A stretch of 64,000 bases of DNA from Sphingomonas sp. S-NIH.Pt15_0812 (GTDB lineage: Bacteria; Pseudomonadota; Alphaproteobacteria; Sphingomonadales; Sphingomonadaceae). The notes beneath the pieces are model-generated. The model had not been told where the DNA came from. It ran no database searches and saw only the letters and a program-made list of their open reading frames with translations. The position numbers and the translations under genes are program-made. Of this stretch, positions 19,661-30,258 are shown in pieces; positions within the stretch are counted from its first letter, which is position 1; the number at the start of each line of letters is the position of its first letter. The stretch covers positions 1 through 64,000 of the forward strand of contig NZ_QLJH01000011.1 in the NCBI RefSeq assembly GCF_003951315.1. Direction: 5' to 3'.

Positions 19661-21424
19661 ATGACGATCCGGACCAGGCTGATAATATGTCTGTCGTTGC
19701 TGGCGCTGGCCTTCGCCGGATTGACGTTGACGCTGCACCTGTCGCTCCATGCCAATCGACAGGCGCTCAGCCAGTTGCTGACCGGCCGGATCGCCCCCTT
19801 GCGCGACCTGAAGGTGGTGGCCGACAAATATGCGGTCGATATCGTCGATGCCGCGCACAAGGCGCGCAACGGCAACTTCACCATGGCCCAGTCGCTGGCC
19901 CATGTGCATGACGGGCGGACGCAGCTGGCCGAGCATTGGCGCGCCTATGCCGCGACGCGGCCGGGCGGGAAGGAGGCCCTGCTGGCGGCGATCGCCGAGC
20001 AGCGGATGGCGGCGGCGGACCGGCATGTCGCGGCATTGGAGTCGATCCTGCGCCGGGGCGACCGGGCGGCGCTCGACCGGTTCGTCGTCGGCACCCTGTA
20101 CGGCACGATCGATCCCGTCTCGGCGGCAATGAGCGACCTGATCGACGAGCAGATCCGTCAGGCCGACGCACAGGTCGGCTGGATCAGCACGATCGACCAG
20201 GGCGCGGCGATCACCGCCTGGGTACTGGCGGCGGTGGCGGCGGCCGTGTGGCTGGCGTCGCAGCGGGTGACGCAACGCGGCGTCGTCAATCGGATCGGGT
20301 GTCTGGCGGGGACGATGGAGGATCTGGCCGCCGAACGGACCGTCGACATCCCCTATGTCGACGATGCGGACGAATTGGGCCGGATGGCCCGCGCCTGCGA
20401 GGTGTTCCGCGCGCGCGGCGCGGCGCGGATCGAGGCGGAGCGGGTCCAGGCGGCGACCCAGCGCCAGGTGACGCAAGGCTTGCAGCGGACGATCGCGGCG
20501 GTGTCCGAAGGCGACCTGACCTATGAGATCCCGGCCGACTTCCCGGCCGATTATGCGGCGGTCGGCCGCGACTTCAACGCGGGGTTGGCGCATCTGCGCG
20601 GGCTGATCGGATCGGTTCGGACCAGCGCCGTCTCGATCCGCACCGGATCGAGCGAGATCGCGCTCGCCTCCGAGGATTTGGCCCGTCGCACCGAACAGAG
20701 CGCCGCCAATCTGGAGTCCACGGCGGCCGAGATCGGCCGGATCGAGGCACGGGTCGCCGCCTCTGAACAGGCGGCGGGGGAGATGGTGGTGAAGGCCGGC
20801 GATGCGATCGCGACCGTGGGCGATGGTCGCGCCGTCGCCGACGAGGCGGTGGCGGCGATGCAGCGGGTCTCGGCCAGCGCCCGCGGGATCGACTCGGTGA
20901 TCGAGGGCCTGGACAAGATCGCCTTCCAGACCCGCGTGCTCGCGATGAACGCCGCTGTCGAGGCGGGCCGGGCGGGCGAGGCGGGGCGTGGCTTCGCGGT
21001 GGTCGCCGATCTGGTTTCCGCACTGGCGATGCGCGCCGAGGAGGAGGCCAAGCGCGCCCGGTCGCAACTGACCGTGACCCAGGGCGAGATCGTCTCCGCG
21101 GTCGATCTGGTCCAGCGGGTCGACGAGGCGCTGGTCGCGATCGCCGGCGATGTCGGCCTGGTCCACGGGCTGGTCGGCCGGATGGCGACGGACAATCAGG
21201 TGCAGGCGACGGCGATCAGCCAGATCGCGCGCAACGTGAGCGTGATGGACGGCGCGACGCAACAGAATGCCGCGATGGTCGAGGAGACTTCGGCCGCCGC
21301 GCGTACCCTGTCGCACGAGGTGGAGGCGATGGCGCGGCAGGCGGAAAGCTTCACGGTCGACATGCGGGGGTCGCCGATACCGACGCGCGCGCCGCAGGCC
21401 GGCGTCCTGCTGGAAATGGCCTGA
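19661..21424 (+). CDS. Transmembrane methyl-accepting chemotaxis protein (4HB sensor, variant tip)
   Basis: A 587-residue chemoreceptor. TM1 covers about 7-29, a four-helix-bundle periplasmic sensor about 30-185, TM2 about 187-206 and HAMP about 207-265. The signalling domain covers about 300-560. The hairpin tip reads FQTRVLAMNAAVEAGRAGEA, then GRGFAVVADLVSALA. Compared with the canonical QTN-x-LALNAAIEAARAGE and EVRxLA, it has Arg for Asn, Gly for Ala, and no EVR. No NWETF-type CheR tether is at the C-terminus. It probably senses a small-molecule ligand. It is followed by a 14-base-pair hairpin. Confidence 0.92.
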   Translation: MTIRTRLIICLSLLALAFAGLTLTLHLSLHANRQALSQLLTGRIAPLRDLKVVADKYAVDIVDAAHKARNGNFTMAQSLAHVHDGRTQLAEHWRAYAATRPGGKEALLAAIAEQRMAAADRHVAALESILRRGDRAALDRFVVGTLYGTIDPVSAAMSDLIDEQIRQADAQVGWISTIDQGAAITAWVLAAVAAAVWLASQRVTQRGVVNRIGCLAGTMEDLAAERTVDIPYVDDADELGRMARACEVFRARGAARIEAERVQAATQRQVTQGLQRTIAAVSEGDLTYEIPADFPADYAAVGRDFNAGLAHLRGLIGSVRTSAVSIRTGSSEIALASEDLARRTEQSAANLESTAAEIGRIEARVAASEQAAGEMVVKAGDAIATVGDGRAVADEAVAAMQRVSASARGIDSVIEGLDKIAFQTRVLAMNAAVEAGRAGEAGRGFAVVADLVSALAMRAEEEAKRARSQLTVTQGEIVSAVDLVQRVDEALVAIAGDVGLVHGLVGRMATDNQVQATAISQIARNVSVMDGATQQNAAMVEETSAAARTLSHEVEAMARQAESFTVDMRGSPIPTRAPQAGVLLEMA

Positions 21425-21432
21425 CGGGCATG

Positions 21433-21475
21433 AAAAGACGGCGTCGGTCGACTGGATCGACCGACGCCGTGTCAG
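21433..21475 (-). terminator. Bidirectional hairpin terminator between chemoreceptor and TonB receptor
   Basis: A perfect 14-base stem (21438-21451 with 21457-21470) and CTGGA loop. On the minus strand it is followed by CTTTTCA, suiting termination of the TonB-dependent receptor mRNA. It also lies 13 bases after the chemoreceptor stop. Confidence 0.82.
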
Positions 21476-21521
21476 GGCAGGGGAATGCCACCCCGGAGGG
21501 GTCCGGGGCAACCTGGGGGGA

Positions 21522-24500
21522 TCAGAAGCGGGCGCGCACACCGACGCGGTAGAAGCGGCCCAGCGTGTCGTAGAGCGCCGGATTGACGTCGAGCCCGGTA
21601 TTGGTCTGCGGCGACGGGGTCGGATCGCGGTCGAACAGATTGTCGACCTTGAAGAACATCGCCACTTCCTTGGTGACGTTCACCGACCCGCCGATATCGA
21701 TGTAGAAGGCACCCTTCATCCGGTTGTAATCGATCGTCGGATTGTTCGCGGTCGAGACCGGGCAGTTGCCAGTCGAGCAGACGACATATTGGTTGCCGAA
21801 CACGCCGTCGCTGAACCACCGCTCCTGGACTAGCAGGCTGAACTTGTCATTGTCATAGGTCTGGATGGCCAGCCACTTCCAGTCCGGCGTCGCGCCGGAA
21901 TTGGCCCCGGCCGAATCGACCGGGATGGTGCCGGACAGGCCGGGATCGGTGATGAAGTCGATCACGTGGGTGCCGAGGCCGCGCAGCGTGAAGTTGCCGT
22001 CCAGGCCCAGCGGATTGCGCCACTGATAGCTCGCCTCGATATCGAAGCCGCGCGTCTTGATCGAGGCGAGGTTGAACGACTGGACGTTGACGAACTTGAA
22101 GTTGCTGTCGAGGTCGAACGCGCCGCAGGTGGCGGGGATGTTCTGGACGACGCACAGGTTGACGATCTGCTGCGCCGACAGGCTGGAGACGACGTCCTTC
22201 ACCTTGATGTTGTAATAGTCGAACGACAGGCTGAGGCCGGGCAGCCAGGACGGCCGCGAGTAGACTGCGCCCAGCTCGGTGCTGCGTGCAGTCTCCGGGC
22301 GGAGCTGCGGGTTGCCGATCGTGTTCTGGATGATCAGCACCTGCCGGCCCCTGGGAAAATCTATCGAGGTGCGCGGATCGGTGAAGTTGGGCACGGTGGT
22401 CGTGGTCGGCGCGGCGAACAGCTCCGACAGGTTGGGCGCCCGTACGTCGCGCGAGGTCACGGCACGGAAGCGGAGGCCGTCGAGCGGGGTTTCCCAGGTG
22501 CCGCCGGCCTTCCAAGCATAGATCAGGCCTGAAGTCGAATAGCGCGTGGCGCGACCCGCCAGGTTGACGTTGGCCTTGCCCAGCACCGCCGAGTCGAGCA
22601 CCGGCAGGTTGAGTTCCAGGAAACTTTCCAGGACGTGGTATTTGCCGGACCCGTTCTTGTAGTTGCCGGCGTACCAGTTGCTGCCGGTCGCCGAATTGAG
22701 GAGCGGATCAACCGGGTAGAGATCGGAATTGGGGCTGATCGGCGAGACGCCCGCGCCATAGGGGTCGGCGTTCACCCGGTAGAATTCGCGGCGATATTCC
22801 GCGCCGAATGCGATGGCGAGTGGCCCGGCCCACAGCTCCAGCGGCGTGCCCGACACGCTGATCGCCGCAGCGTCCTGGGTCTGCTTGGTATGCTGGAACG
22901 GGCCGGTCTCCGGCACGATATAGGACAGCGCGCCGGCCGACGGGGTGAAGCCGCCGAAGATGTTGATCGGTTGGCAGCCATTGGCGCGAGCGACCGGGTC
23001 GGCGCAGACGATCTGGCCGTTGATCCGCGTCGCGTTGATCGCCGCGTCGTAGCGGGGGGTCAGCAGGATGTTGTCGACATTGATGTCGGTGATGTTGATG
23101 CCATGCTCGTAATAGGCATCATAGGTCCAGTTGGTCCCGCCCAAATCGGCTTTGCCCTTCAGCCCGCCGACGAAGCGATATTGGCGCCGGTCGGTATGCA
23201 CCTTGATGTTGGGCAGGATCGCGCTGCTCAAACCGTATTGGAACGAGGATATGCCGTTCGCCGCGCAGGCGGTGGTGATCGACTCGGGCAGATAGGGATT
23301 GGCGCAACTGATCGTCAGGCCGCTGCGCGCCGCGCCCGGATTGGGCTGGTTGCTGGACTTGACCTGCGCGACGTTGACGGTGGCGTAGATTTCCGTGTCG
23401 GGCGCGATGTCATAGCCGATGCGCGTATAGCCGTTCAGGCGCTGGAGCGCGGATTGCAGCGAGGTGCCCGAGCCGACATGGCCCGACTGGTCGCCGCCGA
23501 CGCAGAAGCCGACATAGCAGCCGATCACGCTGCCGCCCTGGTTCTTGGCCGGTACGCCGTTCGAGCCATAGTTGAACTGGAAGGGGACGCCGTTCACGTC
23601 GAAGGCGGTGCCCTGGAGCGGCCCGTTGCTGATCAGGCCGTAGCGGGTATATTGATAGGCCTGCGCATGGTCGCGATAGTTGAATTGCGGCGATCCGTTG
23701 TCGCGGATGCCGGTATCGACCAGCGTGCTGGCGCGATACCAGTCGCGGCTGCCGGCCAGATCCTCGCCGAAAAAGCCGGGGCCGACGCCCTGGTCCTTGG
23801 AATATTCGCCGCTCAGGATGACGTGCAGCTTGTCGTCGGCAAAGGCCTTGCCGACCGCCGCCTGGGCCAGCACCTGCCCGCCATCCCCATAATTGGTGAC
23901 GCCGGTCTGGAGGTTGCCCTTGAACCCGGTGAAGCGCGTGTCGGTGATGAAGTTGATGACGCCGCCGACCGCGTCCGAGCCGTAGGATGCGGAGGCGCCG
24001 CCGGTGACGATGTCGACGCGCTTGATGAGGAGCTGCGGGAACTGGCTGATGTCCGGCACGCCCGTCACGTTCGCGCCGACCACGCGCTGCCCGTCGAGCA
24101 GCGTCAGCGTGCGGATCGTGCCCAGGCCGCGCAGCGAGAAGGAGCTGAGCCCCTGCGAGCCGCTCGACGTGCTGAACGTACCTGTCTGCGCGCCGGTCGA
24201 GCCTTGCAGCGACGGCAGCTGCGCCACCGTGTTGAAGATGTTGGGCTGCGCGTTCTTGAGGATCTGGTCCTCGCCGATCACCGTCGTCGGCGTCGGCGCG
24301 TTGAAGCCGGTGGCGGTGATGCGCGTGCCGGTGACGACGATGTCCGCGCCCGTGGTCGGGGCCTGTTGCGGCTCGGCGGTGCCGTCGGTGGTGGTTTCGG
24401 GTGCGACCAGCTGGTCGGGCGCGGCGGGATCGGCGGAACGCGTCGAGTCCGGCACGCCGGCCTGGTTCTGCGGCGCGGCCGGGGCCGCTTCCTGCGCCAG

Positions 24501-24602
24501 GGCCGGGCTGGCGATCAGCGCGGCGGCCAGCACGATCAGGCTGGTAGCGTTATCATAAACCAGCGAACCCCGTGTCCGCCCGCGACTGCCCTTCGTCATC
24601 AT
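21522..24602 (-). CDS. TonB-dependent outer-membrane receptor
   Basis: A 1026-residue outer-membrane transporter. A signal peptide (about 18-36, ending SPALAQ) is followed by a Pro/Ala/Thr-rich linker, a TonB-box-like DIVVTGTRITA (about 87-97) and the plug domain (about 105-230, with TLLDGQRVVGAN and GGASASYGSDAVGGVINF). A 22-strand barrel ends in the terminal Phe of GVRARF. This form is typical of sphingomonads, where it imports siderophores, oligosaccharides or aromatic compounds. The substrate is unknown. AAGGGGATGG precedes the double ATG. It has its own terminator and stands alone, with no inner-membrane transporter next to it. Confidence 0.94.
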   Translation of the reverse strand: MMTKGSRGRTRGSLVYDNATSLIVLAAALIASPALAQEAAPAAPQNQAGVPDSTRSADPAAPDQLVAPETTTDGTAEPQQAPTTGADIVVTGTRITATGFNAPTPTTVIGEDQILKNAQPNIFNTVAQLPSLQGSTGAQTGTFSTSSGSQGLSSFSLRGLGTIRTLTLLDGQRVVGANVTGVPDISQFPQLLIKRVDIVTGGASASYGSDAVGGVINFITDTRFTGFKGNLQTGVTNYGDGGQVLAQAAVGKAFADDKLHVILSGEYSKDQGVGPGFFGEDLAGSRDWYRASTLVDTGIRDNGSPQFNYRDHAQAYQYTRYGLISNGPLQGTAFDVNGVPFQFNYGSNGVPAKNQGGSVIGCYVGFCVGGDQSGHVGSGTSLQSALQRLNGYTRIGYDIAPDTEIYATVNVAQVKSSNQPNPGAARSGLTISCANPYLPESITTACAANGISSFQYGLSSAILPNIKVHTDRRQYRFVGGLKGKADLGGTNWTYDAYYEHGINITDINVDNILLTPRYDAAINATRINGQIVCADPVARANGCQPINIFGGFTPSAGALSYIVPETGPFQHTKQTQDAAAISVSGTPLELWAGPLAIAFGAEYRREFYRVNADPYGAGVSPISPNSDLYPVDPLLNSATGSNWYAGNYKNGSGKYHVLESFLELNLPVLDSAVLGKANVNLAGRATRYSTSGLIYAWKAGGTWETPLDGLRFRAVTSRDVRAPNLSELFAAPTTTTVPNFTDPRTSIDFPRGRQVLIIQNTIGNPQLRPETARSTELGAVYSRPSWLPGLSLSFDYYNIKVKDVVSSLSAQQIVNLCVVQNIPATCGAFDLDSNFKFVNVQSFNLASIKTRGFDIEASYQWRNPLGLDGNFTLRGLGTHVIDFITDPGLSGTIPVDSAGANSGATPDWKWLAIQTYDNDKFSLLVQERWFSDGVFGNQYVVCSTGNCPVSTANNPTIDYNRMKGAFYIDIGGSVNVTKEVAMFFKVDNLFDRDPTPSPQTNTGLDVNPALYDTLGRFYRVGVRARF

Positions 24603-25000
24603 CCATCCCCTTGGTCGTCGGGGCCGTGCCGTTCGATCGGACTGGTCCCCTGGTCGGTGGCGGCCCTTCTACGCCAATGGGGCGCAGCGGGCATCTACGA
24701 CCAAAGTCGCAGCGACCATCGTGGGGGAGGGGGCTGGGCGGTCGCCGATCCCGTCGAACGATTGGTGGGAGCGCGACATTCGCAAAACGCCTTGCCGCGT
24801 TCCTGCGACGGCAGGAGCTCAAGCAACGGTCGGTGATGTGCGGTACACCGGGCCTCTGCGTTCGCAGAGGCCCGGCAGGGGTTTACAAAGTCGGCGGCCG
24901 CCTTCGGGTTCGAACGCTAGTTCGGCTTAAACCGTTTCCGATACGGCTACGTCACAGGATATGGGTCGGGCGCCAATCCTCGATCGCGCCCTAACCCCTC
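24603..25000. other. Gene-free interval upstream of the TonB receptor
   Basis: 398 bases between the TonB receptor start and the stop of the next leftward gene. It should hold the receptor promoter; I find no convincing -35/-10 pair and no recognised riboswitch. One strong hairpin lies at 24848-24875. Small open frames here look like noise. Confidence 0.6.
24848..24875. terminator. GC-rich hairpin without T-tract
   Basis: CCGGGCCTCTGC pairs perfectly with GCAGAGGCCCGG around a GTTC loop. It lies about 125 bases downstream of the sorbosone-dehydrogenase-like gene on the minus strand. No run of T follows on either strand, so it is only a possible terminator or a structured mRNA end. Confidence 0.4.
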
Positions 25001-26326
<1,326 letters not shown>

Positions 26327-26356
26327 GACGGCAAGTTAGGCGCTCCGTGCGCCGAA

Positions 26357-26391
26357 CGGAAGGGCCGATGGCATCACCCTCGGCCCTTCCG
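26357..26391 (-). terminator. Hairpin ending the corC operon
   Basis: Perfect 12-base stem CGGAAGGGCCGA/TCGGCCCTTCCG (26357-26368 and 26380-26391) with an 11-base loop, five bases beyond the CorC stop on the minus strand. Only a short TT follows. It probably ends the housekeeping operon. Confidence 0.6.
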
Positions 26392-26396
26392 GATCG

Positions 26397-27296
26397 TCAG
26401 GCCTCTTCCAGCGCCGCCTGCTCGGCCGGCGGGTGGAGCCGCAGCCGGTGGATGCGGCGTTCGTCGGCGTCGATGACCTCGAACGTCCAGCCCGAGGGAT
26501 GGACGATGCACTCGCCGATCGCCGGCACATGGCCGGCCAGCACCGCCGCCAGCCCGCCCAGCGTGTCGACATCGCTGTCCGCTTCGCCCAGCCGCTCGTC
26601 GATCGCCTCGGCCGCGTCCTCCAGCTCGGCGCGCGCGTCGGCATCCCAGCCGCCATTGTCGAGCGGGATCAGCAGCGCCTGGGGCGCCTCGTCATGCTCG
26701 TCCTCGATCTCGCCGACGATCTCCTCGACCAGGTCCTCGATCGTCACCAGGCCCTCGGTGCCCGAATATTCGTCGAGCACGATCGCCAGGTGGACGCGCT
26801 TGGAGCGCATGTCGGCGAGCACGTCGAGCGCGCCCCGGCTCATCGGCACATAAAGCGGCTCGCGGATCAGCGCCGCGATCGTCGCCGGCTGCGGCCCGCC
26901 GCGCGCCAGGATCGCGAACACGTCCTTGATATGGACCATGCCGATGATCGTATCGAGCTTCTCGCGATAGACGGGCAGGCGGCTGTGGCCGGCCTCCGCG
27001 AAGATCTGGACCAGATGCGCGAAGCTGGTCCGCTCCTCGACCGCGACGATATCGGCGCGGGGCACGCCGACGTCGCCGGCATCGCGCTCGCCGAAATGCA
27101 GCAGGTTGCGGACCATCTGCCGCTCCAGCGGCGACAGGTCCCCCTTGGCGTCCGGCGCCGGGTCGTCCTCGTGCCGGTCGATCGCCTCTTCCAGCTGCTC
27201 GCGCAGCGATTCCTCGACCCCATTGCCGAAGATGAGGCTTTTCAGGCCGCGCCAGATGCTTTCATCGTGCGCGGCGCTACTTCGGTCGTCGGCCAA
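26397..27296 (-). CDS. CorC/HlyC-family CBS-domain protein
   Basis: A 299-residue cytosolic protein of the hemolysin/CorC family. A short N-terminal helix is followed by a CBS pair (about 70-195; VGVPRADIVAVEE, DEYSGTEGLVTIEDLVEEIVGE) and a C-terminal CorC_HlyC domain. CorC proteins act with magnesium/cobalt efflux or membrane-integrity functions. The start is an unusual TTG at 27296, supported by GAGG seven bases upstream inside ybeY and only two bases after its stop. There is no transmembrane part, as in E. coli YbeX. It follows phoH-ybeY as in many proteobacteria. Confidence 0.92.
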   Translation of the reverse strand: MADDRSSAAHDESIWRGLKSLIFGNGVEESLREQLEEAIDRHEDDPAPDAKGDLSPLERQMVRNLLHFGERDAGDVGVPRADIVAVEERTSFAHLVQIFAEAGHSRLPVYREKLDTIIGMVHIKDVFAILARGGPQPATIAALIREPLYVPMSRGALDVLADMRSKRVHLAIVLDEYSGTEGLVTIEDLVEEIVGEIEDEHDEAPQALLIPLDNGGWDADARAELEDAAEAIDERLGEADSDVDTLGGLAAVLAGHVPAIGECIVHPSGWTFEVIDADERRIHRLRLHPPAEQAALEEA

Positions 27297-27298
27297 GA

Positions 27299-27811
27299 TC
27301 AGTCCTCACGTATCAGATAGGGGTCGGCGATGCCGAGCGAGGCGAGCGCCTGGCGTTCCAGTTCCTCCATCGCCTCGGCCGCCTCGTCGTCATCGACATG
27401 GTCATAGCCTAGCAGATGGAGCACGCCGTGCACCATCAGATGGGTGGCATGGTCGGTCACCGGGATGCCGCGCTCCGCCGCCTCGCGCTCGCACACGCCA
27501 TGGGCCAGCACGATGTCGCCGAGCAGCAGCTCGCCATCGTCGCTGTTCTGGCTGACCGTGTCGATCAGGTCGGGCTGCACCATCGGGAAGGACAGGACGT
27601 TGGTCGGCTTGTCCTTCTGCCGATACTGGTGGTTGAGCACCTGCACCTCGTCATCGTCGGTCAGCCGCACGCTGATCTCGACCAGGGCCGGCGTGGTGAT
27701 GAGCGGGCCCTGCGGCGTCCGCTCGATCGCGGCGCGGGCGGCGCGCTCGGCGAGCGCCTGCCAGTCGCCATCGGGCCAGGGCTCTTCGCGGGAAAGTTCG
27801 ATCTGGATCAT
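27299..27811 (-). CDS. ybeY: Endoribonuclease YbeY
   Basis: A 170-residue single-strand endoribonuclease used in 16S rRNA 3'-end maturation and 70S quality control. The zinc-binding signature HGVLHLLGYDH (about 128-138) is complete, and the NVLSFPM segment near residue 70 is typical. It lies between phoH and corC in the same direction, the usual conserved order. The C-terminal ADPYLIRED is normal for alphaproteobacteria. Confidence 0.96.
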   Translation of the reverse strand: MIQIELSREEPWPDGDWQALAERAARAAIERTPQGPLITTPALVEISVRLTDDDEVQVLNHQYRQKDKPTNVLSFPMVQPDLIDTVSQNSDDGELLLGDIVLAHGVCEREAAERGIPVTDHATHLMVHGVLHLLGYDHVDDDEAAEAMEELERQALASLGIADPYLIRED

Positions 27812-27845
27812 GCCCGGTCCTTAGCCGAGATGGGAAGGGGGGAAC

Positions 27846-27872
27846 AGCACGCCCGTGGAGGCCGGGCGTGCT
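27846..27872 (-). terminator. Hairpin between phoH and ybeY
   Basis: Perfect 10-base stem AGCACGCCCG/CGGGCGTGCT with a seven-base loop, six bases beyond the phoH stop. There is no T-tract on the minus strand, so it may attenuate or protect an mRNA end instead of fully terminating. Confidence 0.45.
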
Positions 27873-27877
27873 GCGCG

Positions 27878-28876
27878 TCAGGCGTTCGGGCCTTCATAGG
27901 CTTCGACGATGCGGCCGACGATCGGATGGCGGACGACGTCGGCGGCGGTGAAGCGGCTCATCGCGATCCCCTCCAGCCCCTCCAGGCGGCGCACCGCGTC
28001 TGCCAGGCCGGAGGCGGCGACGCCGCCGGGCAGGTCGACCTGGTTGGGATCGCCGCAGATCACCATCCGGCTGTTCTGGCCGAAACGGGTCAGGAACATC
28101 TTCATCTGCGCGGGCGTGGTGTTCTGCGCCTCGTCGAGGATGACGAAGGCGTCGCCCAGCGTCCGGCCGCGCATGAAGGCGATCGGCGCGATCTCGATCT
28201 CCCCGCTGGCGATCCGCCGCTCGACCTGTTCGGCGGGCAGGCAGTCATAGAGCGCGTCGTAGAGCGGTCGGAGATAGGGATCGACCTTCTCCTTCATGTC
28301 GCCGGGCAGGAAGCCCAGGCGCTCGCCCGCCTCGACCGCCGGGCGCGACAGGATCAGCCGCTGCACCGATCCGGTGATCAGTTGCGCCACCGCCTGCGCC
28401 ACCGCCAGATAGGTCTTGCCGGTGCCCGCCGGCCCCAGCGCGAAGATCATGTCGTTGCCGACCAGTTCGCGCATATAGTGCGCCTGGGCCGGCGTGCGCG
28501 GCACGATCGTCTTCTTGCGGGTGCGGATCATGATGCCGGGGCCGCGCTGCCCCTCGGCGGAGACGATGCCGTCGAGCGTCGGCTCGGCCGCCATGGCGAT
28601 CGAGGCGTCGACCAGCCCGGTGTCGACCGGCTCACCCCGCTCGACCCGGCTGTAGAGATCCTGGAGCACGTCGCGGGCCAGCGCCACCTGTTCGGCGGTG
28701 CCTTCCAGCCCGATGCGATTGCCCCGCGCGGTGATGTACACTCCCAGCCGGTTCTCCAGCGCGACCAGATTCTGGTCGTACTGGCCGAACAGCAGCGCCA
28801 GCGCCTGTGGGCGATCGAACACCAGTTCGGTGCGGGAACGCTCACCCAGGCGGGCGGGGACGGGCTTGCGGCTCAT
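27878..28876 (-). CDS. phoH: PhoH-family ATPase
   Basis: A 332-residue YbeZ/PhoH-like ATPase associated with RNA metabolism and partnered with YbeY. A KH-like N-terminal part (about 25-90) precedes the P-loop ATPase, with Walker A GPAGTGKT near 148-155 and Walker B FVILDEAQN near 248-256. AAAGGA upstream of the ATG supports the start. A hairpin separates its stop from ybeY by 66 bases. Confidence 0.95.
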   Translation of the reverse strand: MSRKPVPARLGERSRTELVFDRPQALALLFGQYDQNLVALENRLGVYITARGNRIGLEGTAEQVALARDVLQDLYSRVERGEPVDTGLVDASIAMAAEPTLDGIVSAEGQRGPGIMIRTRKKTIVPRTPAQAHYMRELVGNDMIFALGPAGTGKTYLAVAQAVAQLITGSVQRLILSRPAVEAGERLGFLPGDMKEKVDPYLRPLYDALYDCLPAEQVERRIASGEIEIAPIAFMRGRTLGDAFVILDEAQNTTPAQMKMFLTRFGQNSRMVICGDPNQVDLPGGVAASGLADAVRRLEGLEGIAMSRFTAADVVRHPIVGRIVEAYEGPNA

Positions 28877-28941
28877 GCGGTCCTTTCAGTGTCAGCGAGT
28901 CGAAGGTGAATGTGGGACGCCGATGACCGAAAGGAAAGATG

Positions 28942-30258
28942 TCATGCGGCCTCGGCCATTCGGACGACGCCCGAAAGCGAAACGGGTCCGGCGGCGGTCA
29001 GCGTCACCGTGACCAGGTCGCCGATCGCATGGTCGCCCATGAAGTGGACGGATTGCAGCCAGGGCGACTTGCCGAGCATCTGCCCGGGCAGCTTGCCGCG
29101 CCGCTCGACCAGCACCTGGCAGGTGCGGCCGACGGTGGCGGCGTTGAACGCCTGCTGGTCGCGGCCGAGCGCCGCCTGCAGCCGCTGGAGCCGTTCGTCC
29201 ATCACCTCCGCCGGCACCTCGTCGGCCAGGCCGACGGCGGGGGTGCCGGGGCGCGGGCTGTATTTGAACGAGAAGGCCTGGGCATAGCCGACCTGTTCGA
29301 CCAGGCTCAGCGTGTCGTGGAAATCCGCCTCTGTTTCCCCCGGGAAACCGACGATGAAGTCGCCCGACAGCGCGATGTCGGGCCGCACCGCCCGCACCCG
29401 GTCGAGCAGGCGGAGATAATCGTCGCGGCCATGGCTGCGGTTCATCGCCTTCAGGATGCGGGTCGAGCCGGACTGCACGGGCAGGTGCAGATAGGGCATC
29501 AGGCTCTCGACATCGCCATGCGCGTCGATCAGGCCCTGGCGCATGTCGTTGGGATGGCTGGTGGTGTAGCGGAGGCGCGCCAGGCCGGGGATCTGGTCGA
29601 GCGTGCGGATCAGGTCGTGCAGGCCACGGCCTTCATCGTCCCAGGCGTTGACGTTCTGCCCCAGCAGCGTGATCTCGCGCGCGCCGGCCTCGACCAACGC
29701 CCGCGCCTCGACCACCAGATCGTCGAAGCGGCGCGAGACCTCGGCCCCGCGCGTATAGGGCACGACGCAATAGGTGCAGAATTTGTCGCAGCCCTCCTGC
29801 ACGGTCAGGAAGGCGGAGGGGCCGACCTTGCGCCGCGCGGGCAGCTTGCCGAACTTGGAGGCGAGCGGCATGTCGGTGTCGAGCGCGGGCGCGCCCGCCG
29901 CCGCCTTGGCGACCAGATCGGGCAGGTTGTGATAGGCCTGGGGGCCGACCACGACGTCGACCTTGGCGCGCGCGACGATCTCCTCGCCCTCGGCCTGGGC
30001 GACGCAGCCGGCGACCGCGATCATCGGCGTGCGGCCGTGCTTGCGGAGCCGGCCGATGTCCGAATAGACCTTCTCCGTCGCCTTTTCGCGGATATGGCAG
30101 GTGTTGAGCACGACGAGGTCGGCGCTGTCCGCATCGGCGGCGGTCAGCCCCTGCGCGGCCATGAGTTCGGCCATGCGTTCGCCGTCATAGACGTTCATCT
30201 GGCAGCCGAACGACTTGACGTGGAACGTCTTGGGCAGGTCTTTGCGGGGCGCGGTCAT
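28942..30258 (-). CDS. miaB: tRNA-2-methylthio-N6-dimethylallyladenosine synthase MiaB
   Basis: A 438-residue radical-SAM methylthiotransferase modifying A37 of tRNAs that read UNN codons. The N-terminal UPF0004 domain has the auxiliary-cluster cysteines at about 19, 54 and 84 (GCQMN, NTCHIRE, AGCVAQ). The radical-SAM triad sits in GCDKFCTYC near 155-163. A TRAM domain closes the C-terminus. The ATG overlaps the acyltransferase stop by four bases, indicating co-translation. It belongs to the tsaB-to-corC housekeeping run, together with tsaB another tRNA position-37 modifier. Confidence 0.97.
   Translation of the reverse strand: MTAPRKDLPKTFHVKSFGCQMNVYDGERMAELMAAQGLTAADADSADLVVLNTCHIREKATEKVYSDIGRLRKHGRTPMIAVAGCVAQAEGEEIVARAKVDVVVGPQAYHNLPDLVAKAAAGAPALDTDMPLASKFGKLPARRKVGPSAFLTVQEGCDKFCTYCVVPYTRGAEVSRRFDDLVVEARALVEAGAREITLLGQNVNAWDDEGRGLHDLIRTLDQIPGLARLRYTTSHPNDMRQGLIDAHGDVESLMPYLHLPVQSGSTRILKAMNRSHGRDDYLRLLDRVRAVRPDIALSGDFIVGFPGETEADFHDTLSLVEQVGYAQAFSFKYSPRPGTPAVGLADEVPAEVMDERLQRLQAALGRDQQAFNAATVGRTCQVLVERRGKLPGQMLGKSPWLQSVHFMGDHAIGDLVTVTLTAAGPVSLSGVVRMAEAA

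Noticed and set aside
22635..24836. A 733-codon open frame opposite the TonB receptor
   Set aside because: Antisense shadow with Arg/Val-rich low-complexity translation and no recognisable fold.
24907..24914. GGTTCGAA, resembling a tRNA T-loop
   Set aside because: The flanking bases form no T-stem and there are no acceptor, D or anticodon arms.
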